A stretch of DNA of 8,748 nucleotides, from positions 1 to 8,748 of the forward strand of contig DAOWKM010000122.1 in the NCBI GenBank assembly GCA_030643695.1. Reading direction: 5' to 3'. The stretch comes from Dehalococcoidia bacterium. Lineage in GTDB: Bacteria; Chloroflexota; Dehalococcoidia; Dehalococcoidales; DAOWKM01. The notes below the pieces were generated by a model. The model did not search any database and had not been told where the DNA came from. It worked only from the letters and a program-made list of their open reading frames with translations. This document shows positions 1 to 4,256 of the stretch, piece after piece; the stretch's first letter is position 1; each line of letters begins with the position of its first letter. Both the position numbers and the translations under genes were made by a program.

Positions 1-120
1 GCTGTTTTTACGCCTGAAAAGCTGATAAAAAATTCGGGAAACAATTCGAGGCTAAATAGGGGTTAACAGGTGTGGATTGTTTTTCGAGTTATGTTAAATA
101 TATGGAAACCTATCCCCCTG

Positions 121-149
121 TCCCCCTTCCCTTATTAAGGGAAGGGGGA
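121..149. repeat. Palindromic repeat, family A copy 1
   Basis: A perfect 13-bp inverted repeat: CCCCCTTCCCTTA at 122-134 and its reverse complement at 136-148, separated by one base. Flanked by GT on the left and ATAA on the right. A close relative with the same flanks lies at 362-388. No T-run follows on either strand, so it is unlikely to be an ordinary intrinsic terminator. Confidence 0.75.
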
Positions 150-159
150 TAACTATTCT

Positions 160-183
160 TTGAAGGGGCGTTAACCCCTTCAA
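160..183. repeat. Small inverted repeat
   Basis: TTGAAGGGG at 160-168 pairs perfectly with CCCCTTCAA at 175-183 across a 6-base loop (CGTTAA). There is no T-run after it. It is probably part of the same cluster of dispersed palindromes. Confidence 0.6.
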
Positions 184-262
184 ACTACCCTAATATGTCA
201 TCTGTAATTTCGGGTTGTGTGAGAGAGGAGTTCAACTCGCCGTTATTTAAAAGGGGAATTTA

Positions 263-281
263 AGAGGGGCTTTGCCCCTCT
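263..281. repeat. Palindromic repeat, family B copy 1
   Basis: AGAGGGGC (263-270), loop TTT, GCCCCTCT (274-281): a perfect 8-bp stem. It resembles the hairpin at 331-351 in layout (AAGAGRGG arm, 3-base loop). The stretch 291-313 between them looks like a decayed C-run/G-run palindrome. Confidence 0.6.
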
Positions 282-330
282 CTAAAATCTTTTCCCTCTC
301 TGTGAAGGGGGGAGTAATAAAGAAGAGTCA

Positions 331-351
331 AAGAGAGGCGAAGCCTCTCTT
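331..351. repeat. Palindromic repeat, family B copy 2
   Basis: AAGAGAGGC (331-339), loop GAA, GCCTCTCTT (343-351): a perfect 9-bp stem with a triloop. It is the counterpart of the hairpin at 263-281. Confidence 0.65.
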
Positions 352-361
352 ACCTAACCAG

Positions 362-388
362 TCCCCCTCCCTTACCAAGGGAGGGGGA
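362..388. repeat. Palindromic repeat, family A copy 2
   Basis: TCCCCCTCCCTT (362-373), loop ACC, AAGGGAGGGGGA (377-388): a perfect 12-bp stem. It shares arms and flanks (GT before, TAA after) with the copy at 121-149. The two copies differ at symmetric positions, so each arm has kept its partner's sequence. Confidence 0.75.
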
Positions 389-445
389 TAAAAGGGGTAG
401 GTTCTAAAATAAATATTAAGGGGGTGAGGTTAATAAATACCCCCA

Positions 446-474
446 TTGTTATTTATTGAGTATTTTCTTATAAT
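446..474 (+). promoter_or_regulatory. Sigma-70-type promoter for the UPF0200 gene
   Basis: A -35 box TTGTTA (446-451), a 17-base spacer and a perfect -10 box TATAAT (469-474) put the transcript start near 481. This leaves a leader of about 16 bases that contains the ribosome binding site GAAGG (484-488) eight bases before the ATG at 497. It is the best promoter on this side of the window and would serve the first two genes, probably also the lipid kinase gene. Confidence 0.75.
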
Positions 475-496
475 GAAACCTGTGAAGGTATAAGCG

Positions 497-1039
497 ATGA
501 AAGTGGTGTCAATTGTGGGAATGACTGGTGCGGGCAAATCAGAAGTGGCGAAGATGTTTGAGGAGAATGGCTTTATAACGATAAGATTTGGGGATATAAC
601 TGATGAAGAGATAAGGAAGAGGGGCTTACAGTTAAACGAGCAGAATGAGCGCCACATCAGGGAGCTCCTGAGAGAAGAATACGGAATGTCCGCTTATGCT
701 ATGTTAAATCTATCTAAGATTGATTTAGCTAGGAAACGTTCGGATGTGGTAATTGATGGGCTTTACTCCTGGGAGGAGTATACCTTTCTGAAAACATATT
801 ATGGGGAAGACTTTTATGTGGTGGCGGTTTGGGCATCGCCGAGAACAAGGTATGCCAGACTGCCCAGTAGATTGAGCCGGGGCTTGATACCAGATGAGGC
901 TGAAGGTCGGGATAAGGCAGAAATAGAGAATGTTAACAAGGGTGGTCCCATTGCTATGGCTGATTTCACCATCGTAAATGAATCTTCCTTGAAAGATTTG
1001 AGGAAAGAAGCCAAAAGGATTATTTCGCAATTAAGTTGA
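497..1039 (+). CDS. UPF0200-family P-loop NTPase / nucleotide-kinase-like protein
   Basis: A 180-residue cytoplasmic P-loop protein. The Walker A motif GMTGAGKS is at residues 8-15. Further landmarks fit the UPF0200 family, best known from archaea: GD near residue 32, the RGL segment, LREEYGM near 58-64, VVIDG near 84-88, the ASPRTRYARL segment with its arginines, and a C-terminal MADFTIVNESS block. Length is normal for the family, whose substrate is not firmly known; the fold is related to nucleoside-monophosphate and dephospho-CoA kinases. GAAGG sits eight bases before the ATG, right after a strong promoter. The stop codon overlaps the TTG start of the dCMP deaminase gene, implying coupled translation. 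I infer a link to (deoxy)nucleotide metabolism, but the reaction cannot be read from sequence. Confidence 0.85.
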   Translation: MKVVSIVGMTGAGKSEVAKMFEENGFITIRFGDITDEEIRKRGLQLNEQNERHIRELLREEYGMSAYAMLNLSKIDLARKRSDVVIDGLYSWEEYTFLKTYYGEDFYVVAVWASPRTRYARLPSRLSRGLIPDEAEGRDKAEIENVNKGGPIAMADFTIVNESSLKDLRKEAKRIISQLS

Positions 1040-1518
1040 AAAGATTAAGCCGACCAGATTCTGATGAGTATTTTCTGAAGATAGCTTCGGTAGTAGCTGA
1101 GCGCTCAACCTGCCGTCGGCACCATATCGGGGTAGTAGCAGTAAAGGATAAACACATACTGGCTACAGGCTATAATGGTGCCCCTTCTGGCCTTAAGGAC
1201 TGCCTTGAGCTTGGCTGTCTCAGGGACGAGCTGAATATTCCGTCAGGAACAAGGCAGGAAATATGTCGGGGTATTCATGCTGAGCAGAATGTAATCATAC
1301 AAGCCAGCCTCCATGGTGTTAGCCTTGAGGGGAGCACTATTTATGCCACACATACGCCCTGCGTATTATGTGCCAAGATGCTGGTGAATGCCAGGATAAG
1401 GAGGTATGTCAGTTTCGGTAGGTATGACGATAATGCCTTTATCGACCTGTTCAAGGAGGCTGGCATAGAAATTGACGTTAAGGAAAGACCCTCGTCTAGA
1501 ATAAGCTATCTAGATTAG
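1036..1518 (+). CDS. dCMP deaminase (ComEB-type, zinc-dependent)
   Basis: A 160-residue cytidine/deoxycytidylate deaminase that would convert dCMP to dUMP and ammonia, feeding thymidylate synthesis. The catalytic site is intact: HAE at residues 81-83 gives the zinc-binding histidine and the proton-shuttling glutamate, and PCVLC at 108-112 gives the two zinc-binding cysteines (C109, C112). The N-terminal part has the usual GYNGAPSG substrate-pocket segment (45-52). The start is TTG and shares bases with the preceding TGA stop (TTGA), so translation is probably coupled to the UPF0200 gene; no separate strong Shine-Dalgarno is visible. The C-terminal tail (about 145-160) is not conserved in my reading. 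Assignment to dCMP rather than free cytidine rests on the overall match to the ComEB/T4 Cd group and the length. Confidence 0.9.
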   Translation: MKRLSRPDSDEYFLKIASVVAERSTCRRHHIGVVAVKDKHILATGYNGAPSGLKDCLELGCLRDELNIPSGTRQEICRGIHAEQNVIIQASLHGVSLEGSTIYATHTPCVLCAKMLVNARIRRYVSFGRYDDNAFIDLFKEAGIEIDVKERPSSRISYLD

Positions 1519-1528
1519 CTTATTTGGC

Positions 1529-1561
1529 TTGACATTAGTGATAGAATTTATTACGCATAAT
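1529..1561 (+). promoter_or_regulatory. Possible weak promoter before the lipid kinase gene
   Basis: A perfect -35-like hexamer TTGACA lies at 1529-1534, but the best -10-like hexamer, CATAAT at 1556-1561, is 21 bases away, longer than usual. Either the gene is mainly read through from the upstream pair or this is a poor promoter. Confidence 0.25.
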
Positions 1562-1577
1562 TTATGAGGTATGCATA

Positions 1578-2492
1578 GTGCCTGAGCTGTATGCTAAGGT
1601 AATTGTTAATCCGGTGGCAGGGGCTTATTCAACGCGCCGAAAGTGGTCTTTCATTAATAAGCTACTAAAGGGCGTTGGTTTATCGTTTGACTTTCAATAT
1701 ACCGAGGGTGTAGGGCATGCCATAGAGCTAGCTCGGGCAGCTGCTAGCGATGGTTATCGATACTTGGTGGCTGTTGGTGGGGATGGGACGGTGAACGAAG
1801 TAGCTAATGGTATCCTTTATTCCACTAGCGCAGCTAGAGCAGTGCTTGGTGTGATAGGCACTGGCACCGGTAGCGATTTTATCCGTTCAGTTGGTATTTC
1901 TCGGGATTATTCCATTGCCTGTTCCGCCCTGACCCGTTTTAGAAGGTTGTCCATAGATGTTGGTGTTGTTGAGTATCAGAGTAAGGGGCAAACCTTACAG
2001 CGCTTTTTTGTCAATGCGGCTGGCGTGGGCTTTGATGCTGCGGTGGTGAAGGAGACCGAGCACTTGCCCAAGTACTTTGGTGGCACTATCCCTTATCTGG
2101 TCGGGCTAGTAAGGACTCTGTTTAGATATAAGAATAAATCGGTTATCCTGAACATAGAGGATGAGTTGGAGAGGGGGCGTATCTTAAATGTGGTGGTGGC
2201 TAATGGTGGCTACGTTGGTGGCGGGATGCATATAGCGCCCCAAGCTGAGCTCAACGATAGTTTACTTGATGTGGTAATTGTGGGAGATGTAGGTAAGTTT
2301 GAGCTGCTAAAGGCATTACCTATGGTATATAAGGGGACTCATCTTAACCATCCCAAAGTCAGCTTGAGAAAGGCAACACATATCACCATTGAATCTCCAG
2401 AGCAAATGCTGGTATATGCCGATGGTGAACTGCTGGGGGAAAGTCCAGCCTCTTTCTGGGTGATGCCAGCTGCCTTGAGCATTGTGGTGTAG
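1578..2492 (+). CDS. Diacylglycerol kinase family lipid kinase (YegS/DgkB-like)
   Basis: A 304-residue protein of the DAGK-catalytic family, which phosphorylates diacylglycerol or related lipid alcohols with ATP at the inner face of the membrane. The start region KVIVNPVAG (residues 7-15) is the typical first strand. The nucleotide-binding signature GGDGTVNEVANG is at 67-78. The second signature IGTGTGSDFIR (93-103) has serine where many members have asparagine (GTGND). The C-terminal half has the beta-rich pattern of YegS-like kinases, with an NGGYVGGGMHIAPQAELNDS block near 209-228 and YADGE near 280. There are no membrane spans. The GTG start at 1578 is chosen because TGAGGT (1565-1570) sits seven bases before it. 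The exact lipid substrate cannot be told. It converges on the dUTPase gene with an 11-base gap. Confidence 0.85.
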   Translation: MPELYAKVIVNPVAGAYSTRRKWSFINKLLKGVGLSFDFQYTEGVGHAIELARAAASDGYRYLVAVGGDGTVNEVANGILYSTSAARAVLGVIGTGTGSDFIRSVGISRDYSIACSALTRFRRLSIDVGVVEYQSKGQTLQRFFVNAAGVGFDAAVVKETEHLPKYFGGTIPYLVGLVRTLFRYKNKSVILNIEDELERGRILNVVVANGGYVGGGMHIAPQAELNDSLLDVVIVGDVGKFELLKALPMVYKGTHLNHPKVSLRKATHITIESPEQMLVYADGELLGESPASFWVMPAALSIVV

Positions 2493-2503
2493 AACAAAAA
2501 GAC

Positions 2504-3016
2504 CTATATATTTTCTCGTTGATAGGCTCCGTGGTAGCCTTCTGTTTCCTGGGTTAACTGTAAAAAGATAAGTTGTACCATTCTGGCATTCTTCTGCAGG
2601 CGAAATCCTTGAGGATTGTAGACCACCATAAGAGACTGTGAGCGACCGGAGTAGCCAGCATCCCATATCGCTGTGTCTATGGTGACCCCGCAACGAAGCA
2701 GACTTGACCTGGGTCGGGCTAAAGCCATAACATTCTTGGGCAGGTGGACAATCTCATTGTAGATGATAATATAAACACCGGGCACCAGGTCAATAAAACC
2801 CAGTCCATCAAACACCAATGGAGCTAAATCAGATACCACCCTCTGGTTATTGTTGACTGCTATCTTTCCCGATGACTGGAGCAGAGATACCTCACGCAGA
2901 GTAAGGTCAATGCCATTAGGTTGCACCTGCTCTTCAAGGTTAATATAGCCTTCAATTAGGGGTGGCTGTTGCTGGAGCAGGTTTTGGATGTCCTGACGGG
3001 ACAAAACGGCTGTCAT
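2504..3016 (-). CDS. dUTP diphosphatase, Dcd/Dut superfamily
   Basis: A 170-residue trimeric-fold enzyme of the dCTP deaminase/dUTPase superfamily. QPNGIDL (residues 32-38) and RPRSSLLRCGV (101-111, with the SSLxR phosphate-binding motif) are clear. They are followed by the D-A-G-Y-S-G motif (119-124), which supplies the catalytic aspartate and uridine-stacking tyrosine in dUTPases. In E. coli dCTP deaminase the catalytic glutamate lies two residues before the YN pair (sequence LEFYN). Here that position is valine (LMVVYN, 129-134), so I favour dUTP hydrolysis to dUMP and pyrophosphate over deamination. The tail GYHGAYQ (160-166) resembles the nucleotide-capping C-terminus. The ATG is preceded by AGGAA at suitable spacing. 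dUTPase and the nearby dCMP deaminase both yield dUMP. Confidence 0.8.
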   Translation of the reverse strand: MTAVLSRQDIQNLLQQQPPLIEGYINLEEQVQPNGIDLTLREVSLLQSSGKIAVNNNQRVVSDLAPLVFDGLGFIDLVPGVYIIIYNEIVHLPKNVMALARPRSSLLRCGVTIDTAIWDAGYSGRSQSLMVVYNPQGFRLQKNARMVQLIFLQLTQETEGYHGAYQRENI

Positions 3017-3036
3017 TTCTAAGATTTCCTATGCCT

Positions 3037-3045
3037 AGTATAGCA
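3037..3045 (-). promoter_or_regulatory. Extended -10 promoter for the dUTPase gene
   Basis: On the minus strand the sequence TGCTATACT is an extended -10 element (TGn plus TATACT). The -35 region is poor, as is usual for extended -10 promoters. The start point would fall near 3030, giving a very short leader that contains AGGAA before the ATG. Confidence 0.5.
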
Positions 3046-3051
3046 CCTTTT

Positions 3052-3078
3052 TGCCTTAATGGGTAAGGCAGTTTTTTT
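3052..3078 (+). terminator. Intrinsic terminator reading plus strand
   Basis: TGCCTTA (3052-3058), loop ATGGG, TAAGGCA (3064-3070), then G and seven T (3072-3078). It works only for plus-strand transcripts. The plus-strand unit upstream is the lipid kinase group, which ends about 560 bases earlier on the far side of the convergent dUTPase gene. It may stop read-through transcripts antisense to that gene and insulate the RNA promoter that follows. Confidence 0.6.
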
Positions 3079-3109
3079 GATTCGGCGCTGGTGAAATAGG
3101 AAGTGGGAC

Positions 3110-3138
3110 TTGACAATTTAGGCTAACTGTGGTTAACT
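3110..3138 (+). promoter_or_regulatory. Promoter for the structured RNA
   Basis: A perfect -35 box TTGACA (3110-3115) is followed after 17 bases by TTAACT (3133-3138), a weaker -10. Transcription would start near 3145, just before the self-complementary region and about 255 bases before its terminator. Confidence 0.5.
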
Positions 3139-3186
3139 AATTATAGGTGTACCAAGTGAAACCTGAATACGCTGAGGAGGTGTGTT

Positions 3187-3231
3187 ATGAGGCTTCATGC
3201 GGTATTAGGAGTTTGGCAGGTTGACAGTTGA
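3187..3231 (+). CDS. Possible 14-residue leader peptide inside the structured RNA
   Basis: ATG at 3187 is preceded by TGAGGAGGTG (3173-3182), nearly a full complement of the 16S rRNA 3' end, with six bases between GGAGG and the ATG. The peptide reads MRLHAVLGVWQVDS and ends at TGA 3229-3231. The stop overlaps another ATG (TGATG) that opens a 10-codon frame (MPCESRATEA) running through the GNRA hairpin. The Shine-Dalgarno is stronger than that of most real genes in this window. The ORF is too short to judge by coding statistics, and the site could instead be a ribosome-binding decoy. Confidence 0.3.
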   Translation: MRLHAVLGVWQVDS

Positions 3232-3366
3232 TGCCCTGCGAAAGCAGGGCGACCGAGGCTTGAACTCGGCTCGAGAGAGGGTTGGAGGTTAGTCTCGTAA
3301 ACGAGATACCTAATGCGGTGGTGAACACCGCAAGTGAGTTGAGTTTGAGAGAGAAGCAGATTTGTC

Positions 3367-3402
3367 AGTGGGGAGCACTTTTTGAGGTGCTCTCCACTTT
3401 TT
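3367..3402 (+). terminator. Intrinsic terminator of the structured RNA
   Basis: GTGGGGAGCAC (3368-3378) pairs with GTGCTCTCCAC (3387-3397) over 11 bp with a single G-U. One further A-T pair extends it (3367 with 3398). The loop is TTTTTGAG, and a run of five T (3398-3402) follows. A promoter for the rhomboid gene begins just beyond. Confidence 0.8.
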
Positions 3403-3411
3403 GTAATATGT

Positions 3412-3439
3412 TTGAACCGAGGAAAGTAAATGATATATT
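3412..3439 (+). promoter_or_regulatory. Candidate promoter for the rhomboid gene
   Basis: TTGAAC (3412-3417), a 16-base spacer and TATATT (3434-3439) place transcription start near 3446. This is immediately before the hairpin leader at 3449-3500. The -10 sits inside the AT-rich palindrome AAAGTAAAT/ATTTACTTT (3423-3431 with 3440-3448). Confidence 0.4.
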
Positions 3440-3448
3440 ATTTACTTT

Positions 3449-3500
3449 TGCCTAACTTAGCCAGCGAGGATTTGAAAGTTCTTATGGCTATGGTTAGGCA
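3449..3500 (+). repeat. Imperfect hairpin in the rhomboid 5' leader
   Basis: TGCCTAAC (3449-3456) pairs with GTTAGGCA (3493-3500). After a small internal loop, TAGCCA (3458-3463) pairs with TGGCTA (3485-3490), giving a 14-bp interrupted stem with a 21-base loop. No T-run follows, so it is not a terminator. It ends about 40 bases before the coding start and could stabilise or regulate the messenger. Confidence 0.45.
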
Positions 3501-3541
3501 TTACAAGTCATTTTAGGAGAGAAATACGAGGCTTTGTGGGT

Positions 3542-4123
3542 ATGAGATATAAAAGCTACCCGGGTTTCAGACTAACCCCGGTGTGGGTGTTAATAGCGGT
3601 TAACTTTCTGTTCTTTATTGCTACTATTATAGTTCCAGAACTTGTCTTTCTTTTGGGATTACAACCGGCAAGCCTTCTCGCCAGGCCGTGGACCATAGTA
3701 ACCAGTTTATTTATCCATGGCAGCTTGTGGCATATCATAGCTAATATGCTGACCCTCTACTTCTTCGGGACATACCTGTCTAGGTTGGTTGGGGAGGGTA
3801 AGTTTTTAATTGTTTATTTTTGCGGAGGCATACTAGGTAGTGTTTTATTTATACTTCTGGCATCACCCTTTTCCATAGCTGTTGGTGCCTCTGGGGCGAT
3901 ATTCGCCTTAGGTGGGGCACTCGCCATAATGAGACCCAAACTGAGGGTGTTTATATTCCCCATACCTGTTCCACTTCCTCTTTGGATAGCAGTAATCGGA
4001 GGCTTTCTAATAATCTCCTTTATTCCCCATATAGCTTGGCAGGCTCACCTCGGAGGCTTAATTCTTGGACTTATCGCCGGCTATTTCTTTGGGAAGAGGG
4101 AGCGCCGCTCCTTTCCGTTCTGA
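3542..4123 (+). CDS. Rhomboid-family intramembrane serine protease
   Basis: A 193-residue membrane protein with about six hydrophobic spans, the minimal rhomboid core. The catalytic serine is in GASGAIF (Ser117), and the catalytic histidine is in QAHLGGLILG (His169). The oxyanion-stabilising HGSLWHIIANM segment holds His59, His64 and Asn68. The loop with RPWTIVTSLFIHG is typical. It cleaves membrane-spanning segments of other proteins within the lipid bilayer; substrates cannot be predicted. I chose the ATG at 3542 because GAGG (3528-3531) is ten bases before it. A GTG two codons earlier (3536) is also in frame, only four bases after that motif. The gene is preceded by its own likely promoter and a hairpin leader, and its stop lies 14 bases from the 3' end of the convergent tRNA. 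Confidence 0.88.
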   Translation: MRYKSYPGFRLTPVWVLIAVNFLFFIATIIVPELVFLLGLQPASLLARPWTIVTSLFIHGSLWHIIANMLTLYFFGTYLSRLVGEGKFLIVYFCGGILGSVLFILLASPFSIAVGASGAIFALGGALAIMRPKLRVFIFPIPVPLPLWIAVIGGFLIISFIPHIAWQAHLGGLILGLIAGYFFGKRERRSFPF

Positions 4124-4137
4124 CCAAATATGGAAAC

Positions 4138-4209
4138 TGGCAGCGACTGGATTCGAACCAGTGACCAAGAGCTTATGAGTCTCCTGCTCTACCGCTGAGC
4201 TACGCTGCC
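4138..4209 (-). tRNA. tRNA with anticodon CAU (elongator Met or Ile2)
   Basis: A complete 72-base cloverleaf on the minus strand: acceptor GGCAGCG/CGCTGCC with discriminator A, D-arm GCTC-AGCGGTA-GAGC, anticodon loop CTCATAA (anticodon at 4175-4177), variable TGGTC, and T-arm ACTGG-TTCGAAT-CCAGT. CCA is not encoded. The anticodon stem GGAGA/GCTCT has an A-G mismatch at its loop end (31-39) and a G-U at the other end. It lacks the three G-C pairs of an initiator tRNA. CAU with A73 fits either elongator methionine tRNA or the isoleucine tRNA whose C34 becomes lysidine. The overall look, including TGGTC and the T-arm, is close to E. coli Ile2, but I cannot decide. Confidence 0.93.
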
Positions 4210-4218
4210 AACAGGTAG

Positions 4219-4248
4219 AATATAGCATGGTTCAGATTAGGCTGTCAA
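4219..4248 (-). promoter_or_regulatory. Promoter of the tRNA gene
   Basis: On the minus strand there is a perfect -35 TTGACA (4243-4248), an 18-base spacer and -10 TATATT (4219-4224) preceded by TGC, an extended -10. The start point would be only a few bases before the mature tRNA 5' end at 4209. The -35 lies eight bases past the wtpA stop codon, with no terminator between, so the tRNA may also be read from the transporter operon. Confidence 0.75.
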
Positions 4249-4256
4249 TTTCGGGG

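Larger units (their letters stand above)
1..445. other. Gene-poor, palindrome-rich intergenic region
   Basis: No convincing coding sequence is visible here. Frame 1 is open from the window edge to a TAA at 64-66 (21 codons), which could be the tail of an upstream gene, but nothing in it is recognisable. From about 115 to 390 the sequence is dominated by short perfect inverted repeats built from C-runs and G-runs, listed separately. The 3' end of the region (446-474) is a promoter. The composition suggests dispersed intergenic repeats rather than regulatory elements of one gene. Confidence 0.6.
3145..3402 (+). ncRNA. Unclassified structured RNA (stand-alone small RNA or orphan leader)
   Basis: About 258 bases with a promoter in front and a strong intrinsic terminator behind. 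Internal structure is dense: GCCCTGC-GAAA-GCAGGGC (3233-3250, 7-bp stem with a GNRA tetraloop); TCTCG-TAAA-CGAGA (3293-3306); GCGGTG-GTGAA-CACCGC (3315-3331); and a 15-bp long-range helix pairing 3259-3273 with 3335-3349 that encloses the last two. An alternative hairpin CCGAG/CTCGG (3253-3269) and an ATTAGG/CCTAAT pairing (3204-3209 with 3309-3314) compete with or add to this. I looked for RNase P, tmRNA, SRP RNA, T-box and cobalamin motifs and found none. A Shine-Dalgarno and a 14-codon ORF lie in the 5' part, so it may be a leader or a dual-function RNA. Family and function are unknown. Confidence 0.55.

Noticed and set aside
1..66. Open frame from the window edge to TAA at 64-66 as the 3' end of an upstream gene
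   Set aside because: It is only 21 codons with no recognisable motif; it cannot be told from chance without the preceding sequence.
115..390. The palindrome cluster as a CRISPR array
   Set aside because: The repeats differ in sequence and spacing, the spacers are irregular, and no cas gene is near.
3305..3340. Resemblance of GCGGTGGTGAACACCGC to the T-box antiterminator sequence
   Set aside because: The full conserved T-box sequence is absent, there is no stem I with a specifier loop, and no synthetase or amino-acid gene follows on this strand. The segment is a simple self-complementary hairpin.
3145..3402. The structured RNA as RNase P RNA, tmRNA or SRP RNA
   Set aside because: The RNase P core GAGGAAAGTC, a tRNA-like tmRNA end, and the SRP domain IV GGAAGCAG-type loop are all missing.
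3982..4164. Plus-strand open frame spanning the rhomboid end and the tRNA
   Set aside because: It lies in another frame of the rhomboid gene and runs into a complete tRNA; it has no ribosome binding site or family features.
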